Assembly (NCBI GenBank): GCA_903772945.1
Contig: CAICTM010000502.1
Coordinates: forward strand, 1 to 62,840
Source of the DNA: Seminavis robusta
Taxonomy: Eukaryota > Bacillariophyta > Bacillariophyceae > Naviculales > Naviculaceae
Length of the DNA stretch: 62,840 nucleotides
Direction: 5' to 3'
The notes below the pieces were generated by a model. That model did no database searches. It was not told the origin of the DNA and was given only the letters and a program-made list of their open reading frames with translations. This document shows positions 40,686 to 50,003 of the stretch, piece after piece; the first letter of the stretch is position 1; the number at the start of each line of letters is the position of its first letter. A program made the translations under genes and the position numbers.

Positions 40686-41559
40686 TTACATTAGATTTCC
40701 ACCATGTACAGCATGGTGTGGTTGCAAGAATCCTAGGTTGTCAATGTCTTCAATGCAATCATCAACAAAAGTCTCACTCATCAAAGTCAATATCTGGAAG
40801 GAAATTTTGTTGTTGTAGTCATACCAGTGGCAACAATACCCATGCCAAGCATCCATCACAATCTGTCCTTCATTGGAGTAGAAGTCATATTTCTTCGTAA
40901 TCATTTCCTTCACTAACCAATAGATGCACTCAATGAAGATGTCCTTCCTTTCACAGGGACGCCCCTCCAACATTGCATACAGGGTAGCGAGAACCGTATG
41001 GTACCATTTGGGACTCTTCTGAAAACCCCAATAGAACATGTAATCCAGGATGTTTGTCATGTCAGGAGGAATAGGCTTGCATGTTCCTTGGGAGATAAGA
41101 TCTTCAAGAATGGAAACATGGTCAAAATTATTTGTGGGAACACAGCTGTACTTCTTCTCAATGACACCGACGACGCTGAGGTCCTGATCTTCAAAAACGA
41201 CATACTTGCAGGTGAATCCATGCCTTGTTGCCCTGAGCTCATTGAATGGGTATGCATTAGCAACACTAAGCAGCCACTTCGAGAAGGAAGAAGTAGTTGC
41301 GATCCTCATTGTCGACAGTTGTTGTTGCACCAGCGAGATAGTCGTTGACCGAGGTCGATTCTATTCGGAATTCAAGTTGTGGGCGGGAGGGTTTGGTTCC
41401 AGCAAAGGATCGGGAAACAATGAGAAACTGCGAGTGAGCCAGGTATCCGTTAGCTAGATTTGAATTCTCTGTGACGCATTTACTGACATCTTTAATGTTC
41501 TTCAGACGTCTTACCTTGGGGGAGATGTCTGCTTTTATATAGGAGACGTAAACGGTCAT
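40686..41559 (-). pseudogene. frameshifted ORF, unknown, partner of the transposase-like ORF
   Basis: From ATG 41559 the frame reads MTVYVSYIKADISPK and runs to a stop at 41266. A second frame from about 41309 to 40686 (ending in HHAVHGGNLM) continues with sensible protein composition (HGFTCKYVVFEDQDLSVVG, then YHTVLATLYAMLEGRP). The two overlap in a short window (41266-41309) that is too close for an intron, so a single frameshift joining them is the simplest reading; two separate small genes are possible. No domain recognised. Confidence 0.4.
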
Positions 41560-41767
41560 TGCCAACTCCCCCCCTTCCTATAAGTATTGGATCGTGTCAG
41601 TTATGATCCGGTCGGGCCTGCCTGCTTGCGATTCGGAATCGGGAATCCAACGGTTAACCCTCTCCCTTTTCTTCTTCTTTTTCCCTCCCCCGCGCTGGTG
41701 CCTAACCCCCCCTAAAACTCCAGCGAACAGCACCCATACTGGCAGGCCAAGCTAAGACAGATTGATC

Positions 41768-42949
41768 ATGTCCTCGAAACACTCAAAGAAAAGGAAGAAA
41801 GACCGGGAGGAATGCGAATCTTATTTTGAAAGGGAATCTGAAAGTGGGAAGACAAAGGAAATTGACAAGTCCATGGCATTGCCACATGCTGAGAAAGATT
41901 TCCGGCAAGCCTGGGTTGGGGCTATTCAGCGTAATGGAACTACAAAGCTGCCCAAGAAAGCATGGATGGACACTCATTGCATGAAATTGAACAGCAAACA
42001 GAACACTGTTGCTTTGTATACAAAACACTATACAAAAGGCTGCCCGATCAGAAGTGTCATGATGCATGGAACCAACATGCCTCGCAAACAAAGGAAAAAG
42101 GATGCGGTTGACTCAATTTGTCGAACTTCAGGCTGTATTATTCCTGATCATCATAGGTGGCTCCTCAAAAGTGAGAAGGTTTCCAGGGAGTGTTGTGGTT
42201 CCAGCCTAATGTGCTCTACTTGTCATGCAGACATCCCATTCCCCTGCTCTCATTATCCCCCTTGTGAATGGAGAGTCATTTCAAAAAATTGTTGCTCCAA
42301 CTGCAAGCTGGATGCAAATCAAGCTGAAACTGAACTGGAGACTGTTGGATCTAACAATAATGCACAGGAAATGTTATTGATGGATGAAGTGAACAAGAGA
42401 TCGGTGATAGCATCAAGTGCATCTTTCACAACCTCAAAAGAAAATTCCGAACGAAGAAGGGACACGGAAGGACATGAGAGAGTTGGCGGTTGTCTCTATA
42501 ATAGCAATGCCATTTCTCCTATGGACAAAAACTTCCACAAAGCTTGGGTTCGAGTTATCCATGAAAATGGAACAACAAAGCTGCCCAAAAAGCCATGGAT
42601 GAAGACATGTTGCATGAAATTGCAAAGCAAACAAGTTACCATTCACGTCCCTGAACATGGTGCCCAACCTCCACCTGTCGTCATGATGCGTGGCACAAAC
42701 ATGCCCCGCCAACCAAAAATTAGGCATGCAATCGACTCTATGTGCCGCACCCCAGACTGCATCATTCCCAACCATCATCACTGGATCAGTATAGAGGAGA
42801 AACGGTCCAGACAGTTTTGTGGGAGCGACCTGATGTGCCCAACATGTTCCCTTGAGATTCCATTCCCATGTGTTCATAACCCCCCTTGTGAGTGGGAAGT
42901 TGTTGCCAAAGAAGGATGTTTAGGCTGCAGAAACAAGTATGAAGAGTAA
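41768..42949 (+). CDS. His-Cys box (I-PpoI-like) zinc domain protein, paralog 1, two domains
   Basis: A 393-residue protein. A basic, NLS-like start (MSSKHSKKRKKDRE) and an acidic stretch precede domain 1 (about 35-175); domain 2 is at about 255-390. Each domain runs W(V)..I...GTTKLPKK.WM.T.CMKL, then CRT..C...(D/N)HH.W, then CCG or FCG with LMC.TC, then PC.H.PPC and a closing C..C. This reproduces the zinc ligands of I-PpoI (C41; C100, C105, H110; C125, C132, H134, C138), including the Cx4Cx4H and CxHx3C spacings. The catalytic His position is Ser (DSIC, DSMC) and the metal-binding Asn position is Lys, so nuclease activity is unlikely. A nuclear DNA-binding role is inferred. The frame opens with TTG at 41762; ATG is at 41768. 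Confidence 0.8.
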   Translation: MSSKHSKKRKKDREECESYFERESESGKTKEIDKSMALPHAEKDFRQAWVGAIQRNGTTKLPKKAWMDTHCMKLNSKQNTVALYTKHYTKGCPIRSVMMHGTNMPRKQRKKDAVDSICRTSGCIIPDHHRWLLKSEKVSRECCGSSLMCSTCHADIPFPCSHYPPCEWRVISKNCCSNCKLDANQAETELETVGSNNNAQEMLLMDEVNKRSVIASSASFTTSKENSERRRDTEGHERVGGCLYNSNAISPMDKNFHKAWVRVIHENGTTKLPKKPWMKTCCMKLQSKQVTIHVPEHGAQPPPVVMMRGTNMPRQPKIRHAIDSMCRTPDCIIPNHHHWISIEEKRSRQFCGSDLMCPTCSLEIPFPCVHNPPCEWEVVAKEGCLGCRNKYEE

Positions 42950-44294
42950 TACCAGCAGAATGCCTACGGTACCATCAAGATGAATGGCAATCACGAAACC
43001 GTCGTCGTACCGGTGCTGGTGCTAGTTTCTCTATTTAGCAGAACGCACTTCCTTGTATGATTGCTGTACTTCGGTAGCTGCTTGCTGCTAGCTAGTTCCT
43101 GTCGTTTGTTTAATCTGTTTTGGAACCGATGCTACTAGCTGGTTGTCGCCGCCACTCGCAAGAAGAATCGTCGAACAATGACCATCATCGCAGAAACCCT
43201 GCGTCGATCAAGCTTTTGCTTGCACTGGAACCATATAAATTGTCGCTTTCGTTTATTTGCCAGAAAGTGCCCAACCAATGCCTCCGTTTGTATGTACTAG
43301 TAGTGTTGCAAGTCGTCGTTCTGTTCCGATCATTCTGGCAAAACGGAGTGTCCCAACAAACCGACTGTCCACGAGAAAAGGTCACTTCACACACCAATCT
43401 CATTAGGTACGTTTCGGGACCATATAGATGAGCGATTGAGACCGGATGTACGGGGATTCGCAGATTGAATTCCAACCATCTCGCCGTGGCGTCGAGGAGT
43501 GCAAGCATCCAGGAAACATCTGATTTATTCTCTCATTCTTAATAATTGTCGAGGTGGTAGAACGGGCAGGTGGTGCAAGACGGGATTGAGTAATTCCGTT
43601 TATCGAACGTCCGGCACTGAAAATGGCAAGTTGACGTCGTCTTCGCGGCTTCGTGTGGTCAAATACTCCGCATGCGGAACCTCCCGCACTCATATATCGC
43701 TGGTCCGCCTCCTCGTCAAATGATGATCGTGGCAATTGTATTCTCGCTGATTCTGGCCTCGCCATTGCAACTAATCCATGTACTTTGAAGAGCATTTTTG
43801 GCGTGTCACGGTTGGGTTCCTTGTAGAATGCGACGATCCGGTTCGACCAGATCCCGCGCTTTTTTGACGAATCTGCCTTGCTTGTACCAGCTCACCCCAG
43901 GTCAAACTCATCAACGATGGGTCGTCTACCAAAAATGGAGATCTTGCTGTTGCTGTTGACTGATTGGTATGATGACTTCTGGGCTTCAGGATGGAGAGGA
44001 TAGATTGTGTTTTATGTTGTCTTGTGTTGTGGTGATGCCGCTGGCATGGAAGGCGGGGTCCAGAGTGGGATCAGCAGGCTCGTCTTCTGTGAACAGCAGC
44101 TTCGACGGGTTATTGGTTCGCACCAGACGGATTCGGATCTTTCGAAACGTGAAAGTTGACACCGGTACAAAACAGAGCATCTGACTGTCAGTTAGTTTCC
44201 CACCCCTCTTCCCCTCAAACCCATTGTAAAATCATTTAACTTCTCCCTTCTTATTTGAACAGCACACAAGGGAGGCCAAGGAGGATTGATCATC
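42950..44294. other. intergenic within the paralog array
   Basis: Short overlapping frames only. It ends with a pyrimidine-rich tract and GAGGATTGATCATC directly before the next paralog's ATG, like the ATTGATC before paralog 1. Confidence 0.5.
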
Positions 44295-44748
44295 ATGTCC
44301 TCTGAAAAGCATTCTAAGAGAAGAAAGAAAGAACAGGAAGATTATGAATCTTCCGAAAAAGAGTCCAAGAGAGGAAACAAACCAAAAGGTGACCAGACTA
44401 TTGCAATCTCTTGTGCAAAGAAGATTTATCGAGATTCTTGGGTTGGACTTATCCGGCGCCATGGAACATTGAATCTTCCAAAGAAGCCGGGGATGAAGTC
44501 ACGCTGCATGAAGTTGAGCAGCAATCCGACACGCGTTAGTGTTTTGGAAGTAGCTACCTTCTACCCTCTGTCGCCGCCGCTGGATGTCTAAAGTGGAGAA
44601 ATGGTCCAGGCAATCTTGTGGAGCCCAGTTGATTTGCCCAACATGTCACATTGAGATCCTATTCCCATGTTCTCATAATCTCTCTTGCGAGTGGATCCTT
44701 GTTTCCAAAGAAGAGTGTGTTGGCTGCAGCAACAAGGAAGGGAAATGA
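44295..44748 (+). pseudogene. His-Cys box family paralog 2, collapsed remnant
   Basis: The start is like the intact paralogs (MSSEKHSKRRKKEQEDYESSE) and continues through the first half of one domain (WVGLIRRHGTLNLPKKPGMKSRCMKLSS). The frame then runs to a TAA at about 44589-44591. In the next frame (from 44581) the second half of a domain resumes: WMSKVEKWSRQSCG, LICPTCH, PCSHNLSC and a final C..C, ending at 44748. The middle of the domain (the first zinc Cys pair and DHH) is missing between CTCTGTCGC and CGCTGG. The other domain is absent. An internal deletion with frameshift explains this. Confidence 0.75.
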
Positions 44749-45528
44749 TTGCCACTTCAAACTTCAAATTATGCATGGCGTCACCCGTGGTCAAGGTACC
44801 ATGGTACTGTTGATTGCATTCTATGACCGTATTTGCTCGCTCCTACGCAAGCTTCTAATAAGTTGACCTGTTGTCGGCTCAGAAGTCATCGTCAAAGGAT
44901 ATGGGTGTCACCATTCATTGGGTTACGAAAGAGGACAGTTATCGAGGAAGCAAATATTGTTTTGATCAAATCTTCGTAAAAAGTTAACGAAGTGGATCGT
45001 GTAAAGACGACTGCCACCACAGCAAACTCCTGCTTCGAAAGATCGCTCTTGCCTTGGAAACAATCTTCAATTCATGTCTAACGGGCTTCATCGCTTTGGT
45101 TGACTAGCTATTAAGCCAGGAAGTTCTCTCCCAGATTCTCCTTTTGTAGAGTTGCAATGTGTCTCCCTGGAAGAATTCTGGTCGTCGACCACTCAAGAAA
45201 CAAGGAGCGCCCCAACAAAGGAATGAGAACGCCGCGTTGGCCAACACTCCCGTCTGGTAGAGGACTCTTGATTGAACGAACGTCCACCAGTGAGAGGCAA
45301 GAAGATCGATTGCCACGAGTGAGCGTCGTGCTTTCTGTGATAACCGCTTCAACGGCTTCTTTCTGCGGCGATACAGTACGATCTTTCGTCGAGGCATCAA
45401 AGATCCAAGGTCGACATTAAATTTTGACAGTTAGTTGACATGCCACATCGCCACAACAAGGCATTTGGTCAGTCAGCTTCCTCTTTCTCTCCCTGCACTT
45501 TATTGAACAGCTAAGCAAAGTAAGCACC
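44749..45528. other. intergenic within the paralog array
   Basis: No supported gene. Confidence 0.5.
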
Positions 45529-46710
45529 ATGTCTGTAAAGAGGGATTATAAGAGAGTGAAAAGGGAATTGGAGGAGGATCCTGATTGTGAGAGCAAAGCG
45601 AAATCCAATGGCGATGGCGAGGAGAAATGGGAAGGAGACCAGTCTACACAAACCTGTCATGCAGAGAAAAAATTCCATCACACCTGGGTTGGGGTTATCC
45701 AGCGTAGTGGAACAACTAAGCTGCCCAAGAAATCATGGATGAACACTCATTGTATGAAATTGAACAGCAAACAGAAACGTGCCAGAATAGGTGAACATGA
45801 CTCTTCCTACCATATTCCCACTATTATGATGCGCGGGACCAACATGCCTTCCAAAGAAAGGGAAAAGGATTCAGTTGACTCAATTTGCCGCACTGAAGGC
45901 TGCATTGTTCCTGATCATCACCGTTGGCTTCTCCAGAGTGAGAAATTTTCCAGACAATGTTGTGGTGCCAACTTAATGTGCTCTACCTGTCATGTTGAAA
46001 TCTCATTCCCATGCTCTCATGATCCTGCATGTCAGTGGAGAGTTAGTTCCATAGGTGACTGCAAAGATTGCCGGAAGGGTGGAAGCCGTTTAAAATCTAA
46101 GCAAGAGGCTGCCGCGACATTTGAATCAATTCAGACAACAAGAAAAAGAACCGACACAATCGTGAGCCATCCCCAGCGTACCAAGAGACACAAAAAGCTG
46201 AAAAAAGAAAAGAATTGTACTACTAGTAGTACGCGTACGGGCACCCCGTCCCAATTGGCCGATAATGCCTTGCTTCAGGAAGACAAGAACTTCCGCAAAA
46301 GTTGGGTTAGGGTTATCCAAGATTATGGAACAACAAAGCTTCAAAGGAAACCATGGATGAAGACTCTCTGTATGAAATTGGACAGCAAGCAGCAGCATGT
46401 GTTTGTGAATTTGAAGACCTATGCAAAAGGGGTACCAATCAAATTTGTCATGATGCGAGGCACAAACATGCCCTGCCAACCAAAGAACAGGTATTCCATA
46501 GACTCTACTTGCCGAACTCCGAACTGCATCATTGCTGACCATCATCGTTGGATGCCAAGACAGGAGAAATGGTCCAGGGAATCGTGTGGTGCCAGCCTCA
46601 TGTGCCCAACATGTCACCTTGAAATCCCAATGCCCTGTTCTCACAATCCTCCTTGTGAATGGAGAGTTGTTTCCAAAGAAATGTGCTCAGTCTGCCAGAG
46701 CCAAGAGTAA
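45529..46710 (+). CDS. His-Cys box (I-PpoI-like) zinc domain protein, paralog 3, two domains
   Basis: A 393-residue protein starting MSVKRDYKRVKRELEED. Domain 1 spans about 42-185 and domain 2 about 250-392. The linker is Lys-rich (TKRHKKLKKEKN), a second possible nuclear signal. Ligand positions are complete in both domains: DSICRTEGCIVPDHHRW and DSTCRTPNCIIADHHRW, followed by CCGANLMC and SCGASLMC, then PCSHDPAC and PCSHNPPC. The catalytic His and Asn are replaced by Ser and Lys as in the other paralogs. Domain 2 carries LMCPTC where domain 1 has LMCSTC, the marker that separates the two domain types. The ATG follows CACC, a good context, and TTATTGAACAGC upstream is shared with the flank of paralog 2. 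Confidence 0.8.
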   Translation: MSVKRDYKRVKRELEEDPDCESKAKSNGDGEEKWEGDQSTQTCHAEKKFHHTWVGVIQRSGTTKLPKKSWMNTHCMKLNSKQKRARIGEHDSSYHIPTIMMRGTNMPSKEREKDSVDSICRTEGCIVPDHHRWLLQSEKFSRQCCGANLMCSTCHVEISFPCSHDPACQWRVSSIGDCKDCRKGGSRLKSKQEAAATFESIQTTRKRTDTIVSHPQRTKRHKKLKKEKNCTTSSTRTGTPSQLADNALLQEDKNFRKSWVRVIQDYGTTKLQRKPWMKTLCMKLDSKQQHVFVNLKTYAKGVPIKFVMMRGTNMPCQPKNRYSIDSTCRTPNCIIADHHRWMPRQEKWSRESCGASLMCPTCHLEIPMPCSHNPPCEWRVVSKEMCSVCQSQE

Positions 46711-47359
46711 TAAGATTGCCACGTGCGAAAGGAAAAGAAATCAATTTCTGACTGGATCGCTGAGGTTGTCACAACGCTTGTTGCCACCCAATCGTACCAG
46801 CACTTTGGTCCATTGCAAGAAGCATCACAGTTTATGTGAATCTCCGAAACCTTGGAGGTCATCAGTTGTCATGGACGGTTTAGTATTTGGTTGTATCTTC
46901 GATTCACCGATTGCCACAGCGTCACGTTCCTCTCCGTACTGTGTTACTCAATCGAGCTGTAGCAACGTTCATCTAAAATGCCATCGCCCCAAGCCAACAA
47001 GCTTTCTCTAATCCGGGGACACCGCTGGAAAAAGGCACAAATGAAACGAGCCGAAGACACCTTCATGTACCAAAAAGCGGCGTCTCTGGAAGGCCGGAAA
47101 GGAGGCGCACAGCACCTCCGTACATAGGATCTGGCATACGAGCAAAGTGTGCATGCATTCTTGACGCAACACGAAACTATTAAAAAGTTACAAGATAACA
47201 CATCAGATCTGCAGCAGCACTTCCGCGGACGAGGTTGAATGGTCCAAATATTGGGGAAAGTTTGATCCAAGGTGCGGGTGACAGTCCAACCGGCACCCTT
47301 CTTAAAGGTAGCTTAGTAACCTTGTTATTTACATACCGTATCGCACGGAGACAGTGCAG
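46711..47359. other. intergenic
   Basis: No supported gene. It lies between paralog 3 and the convergent CS-domain gene. Confidence 0.5.
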
Positions 47360-47935
47360 TTAAAGAATACTATCTTCACCAATCTGTTCAATGAATCCTC
47401 CCCATCGAAGAGATGCGTCTTCTTTCTTGACTGAGAGCTGAATCACCGGAACCATGTCGGCTCCATCTTCTGTGACAAAGGATGCGGAATCGGCATCGAC
47501 GACCCCCTTCAAAAGGCAGCTCCACACATTGTGACCAAAGGCAGTGATGGTCGCAGTAGTGGTGGAAAAGACCACTGCCAAACATGCTGCAGGTTGTCCT
47601 CGCAGTCCAGGAATCTTTAGTGTCACGTCCATGGTGTCGCCATTCTCGGTCCAACTGCATCCGTCGTCTTGCACTGTAGGGATGCGCGAAGTGGATTCAT
47701 AGCCCGAAGCCTCAATTCCTTCCAGCAGTTCGCTTGGTAGGGGTGCCTCCAGGTCTTCCATTGTAAGTCCGAGATCGCTCACATCAATCTCGTTCGAGTT
47801 GGACGACGCCAGAAAGCCCGTCGCACGACTACTTTGCAAAGTTGCACGTTGCCATGATGGGTAAGAATCACTGGTCCAGGCGTTGCAGATGACACCGAGA
47901 CTAAGAAATAGGACGGCCGCCCTGCAAATACTCAT
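47360..47935 (-). CDS. secretory-pathway or plastid CS (p23/NudC-like) domain protein
   Basis: A 191-residue protein. A signal peptide (MSICRAAVLFLSLGVICNA) is followed by W, one of the aromatic residues tolerated after diatom plastid signal peptides, so plastid delivery is possible. After an acidic linker, residues about 90-187 look like a CS domain: GCSWTENGDTMDVTLKIPG opens the beta sandwich, VWSCLLKGVVDADSASFV and LSVKKEDASLRWGGF close it, with the final Trp after the last strands as in p23, NudC and SGT1 relatives. Such domains assist HSP90 clients or act as small chaperones. It is the only gene on the minus strand inside the paralog array and shows no relation to it. Confidence 0.65.
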   Translation of the reverse strand: MSICRAAVLFLSLGVICNAWTSDSYPSWQRATLQSSRATGFLASSNSNEIDVSDLGLTMEDLEAPLPSELLEGIEASGYESTSRIPTVQDDGCSWTENGDTMDVTLKIPGLRGQPAACLAVVFSTTTATITAFGHNVWSCLLKGVVDADSASFVTEDGADMVPVIQLSVKKEDASLRWGGFIEQIGEDSIL

Positions 47936-48278
47936 GGCGGTGATGGCACAAGAAGTACTAGTATGGACAACCGACGGCGACTAATATTTGTGGCCATGGT
48001 GCTGCATGACATGATGAAGGTGAAACCTTCAAGTTGTGATGCGTCATTGCTTTGTTTGAAACATGAAGCCATCAAGGCTGTTTGGTCAGCATTTCACTCA
48101 TCCATGTTACCTCCAACGGTAATGATACCGTTAAGATCTCTCTCAAGATCTTGCATCCAACGAGTATCTTCGCAGCGATCTATTGCTGTCCTCGGTGGTG
48201 TCACTTATTTTGTGTGGTGCCAATCATCTTCTTTGCCCCTCTTTCATTCCACCGCCAGAGAACGCCCCACCTTTCAAC
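47936..48278. other. divergent intergenic region
   Basis: It lies between the CS-domain gene and paralog 4. An open frame extends upstream of paralog 4 to 48183, but without an ATG. Nothing else seen. Confidence 0.5.
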
Positions 48279-49421
48279 ATGTCGTCAAAGAGGGAATACA
48301 GAAAAAGAAACAGAGAAGACGAGGCAGAGTATCAATCTGAAGAAACGGTACAGGTAGATGAGGAACACGAGGGCGTCGAGGAATCGGACGTTGGTTTTCC
48401 TCATGCGAAGAATGGTTTCCACTTCCACAACGCTTGGGTTGGCCTTATCCTTCGCCATGGAACCACCAAGCTTCCAAAACAGCCATGGATGAAAACTGCT
48501 TGTAGGGAATTGAACACCATCCAGAAATGTGTTGGTGTGCATCGGACTGGGTACGCAATCAAACTTGTCATGATGCATGCGAACAACATACCTCGCAAGC
48601 CCAACATGTGGGATGCTGTTGACTCTGTTTGCCGCACTCCAAACTGCATTATTCCTGATCATCATCGCTGGCTACACATAAGTGAGAAGCTTTCCAGGGA
48701 AAGCTGCGGTCGCAGCTTGATGTGCCCAACTTGTCGTATTGAAATCCATCTGCCCTGTTCTCATAATCCCCCTTGTCGATGGAGAGTTTTGTCCAATGGT
48801 GACTGTACCAACTGTCAGCAGGATGGAAACCAGGATGAGGCCAAACCAGTGGCTGATGCAGCAAATGAATCACCAGCAAATGTATTGATTGGTCCAAAAA
48901 GAAAAGGATCAAGCTCATTGATCTCTACAGCAGCTTCCGAGAGCCAATTGCATTGCAAGCACCAACAGAAGGAAGATGAGGATTACATACCTGTTCATGC
49001 CTTGCCTCATGCTGAGAAATATTTCCACAATCTCTGGGTTGGTGTTATCCAACGTAATGGAACAACAAAGCTGCCAAAAAGACAATGGATGAAGACTCAT
49101 TGCATGAAATTGAACAAAAGTCATAGTACAGCTGGGGGTGGCTGGTGTCTTGCCTCAGTCATGATGCGCGGGACCAACATGCCCCACAAACAAAGGAAAA
49201 TGGATGCAGTTGACTCAATTTGTCGGACTTCAGGTTGTATTGTTCCTGATCATCATCGGTGGCTCCTCAAAAGTGAGAAGCTTTCCAGGGAATGCTGTGG
49301 CCGCAGCTTGATGTGCTCAACTTGTCATGTTAAAATCCCATTCCCATGTCCTCATAGCCCTCATTGTGAATGGACAGTTGTTGCCAAGGAAAACTGCTCG
49401 GCTTGTAAGATCCATGAGTAA
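48279..49421 (+). CDS. His-Cys box (I-PpoI-like) zinc domain protein, paralog 4, domain order swapped
   Basis: A 380-residue protein starting MSSKREYRKRNREDE (ATG at 48279; the open frame reaches 32 codons further upstream without ATG). Both domains keep all zinc ligands (DSVCRTPNCIIPDHHRW with SCGRSLMCPTC and PCSHNPPC; DSICRTSGCIVPDHHRW with CCGRSLMCSTC and PCPHSPHC). Here the CPTC-type domain comes first and the CSTC-type second, the reverse of paralogs 1, 3 and 5. In the first domain the N-terminal Cys motif reads TACRELN instead of T.CMKL. Catalytic positions are Ser and Lys. The linker has a short basic stretch (KRKGSSS). Confidence 0.8.
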   Translation: MSSKREYRKRNREDEAEYQSEETVQVDEEHEGVEESDVGFPHAKNGFHFHNAWVGLILRHGTTKLPKQPWMKTACRELNTIQKCVGVHRTGYAIKLVMMHANNIPRKPNMWDAVDSVCRTPNCIIPDHHRWLHISEKLSRESCGRSLMCPTCRIEIHLPCSHNPPCRWRVLSNGDCTNCQQDGNQDEAKPVADAANESPANVLIGPKRKGSSSLISTAASESQLHCKHQQKEDEDYIPVHALPHAEKYFHNLWVGVIQRNGTTKLPKRQWMKTHCMKLNKSHSTAGGGWCLASVMMRGTNMPHKQRKMDAVDSICRTSGCIVPDHHRWLLKSEKLSRECCGRSLMCSTCHVKIPFPCPHSPHCEWTVVAKENCSACKIHE

Positions 49422-50003
49422 AGGTATTGTGGTCTGCAACCAGCTACATCACCCAGACGGGTCATCAATATGAAAGCGCAGTGCCAAAACAAGCAGCTCA
49501 ACATTGCAATAGCAAAGAGTCTCCCTCTTTAGCTTGATTCGAACTGATCGTGCCGGAGACCGACAGAATGTCCAATTCTGGACTCTCCAGAATCAATTAG
49601 AGGAATGAAACAAAATGTTTTCTGCAAATTGGCGGGCAACCATAGTATGTAGTTTTATACGCATTGTTTGCGCTTATGAAAGCTTGCCAATGTTCGTTTT
49701 CGCAGGCACCAAAACGATTGCTATTGTACGGTAGCTATACTTCAATTCACAATACAGCAGCCAAAGGAAAGTCTAGTAGATGTTGCCAGGTTGCCAGCGA
49801 TTGGGAGCCTTTCTTCGCAGTTTGTCCCCTGAAAAAACAGCTTTGAGGGCTTGTGGGAGATCTTTGATCAATTGCAGCCGTATGCTCCGTTTTTTGTTTT
49901 TGTTCCGACACTCTGTGAACTTGTTGAAGGGAAGAAGTCTACGGAAGTCGCGTTCAATTGCTGCTGGTCTTTCGGATATACCAGCCCCACGCAAATTTCC
50001 ACG
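49422..50003. other. 5' flank of paralog 5
   Basis: It carries the leader sequence (49618-49905) that is duplicated downstream of paralog 5. No separate gene seen. Confidence 0.55.
49618..49905 (+). repeat. leader repeat, copy 1 (upstream of paralog 5)
   Basis: Shared blocks with the copy at 51201-51470 include ACCATAGTATGTA, GTTCGTTTT...GCAGGCACCAAA, AGCCTTTCTTCG, GTCCCCTG and GAGATCTTTG. Copy 3 (51540-51685) shares CCTTTCTTC, AGCTTTGAGGGCTTGTGGG and the pyrimidine tract. Confidence 0.8.

Noticed and set aside
47936-48278. Paralog 4 starting at 48183 with a hydrophobic N-terminus
   Set aside because: The upstream open codons lack an ATG, and the family start MSSK lies at 48279.
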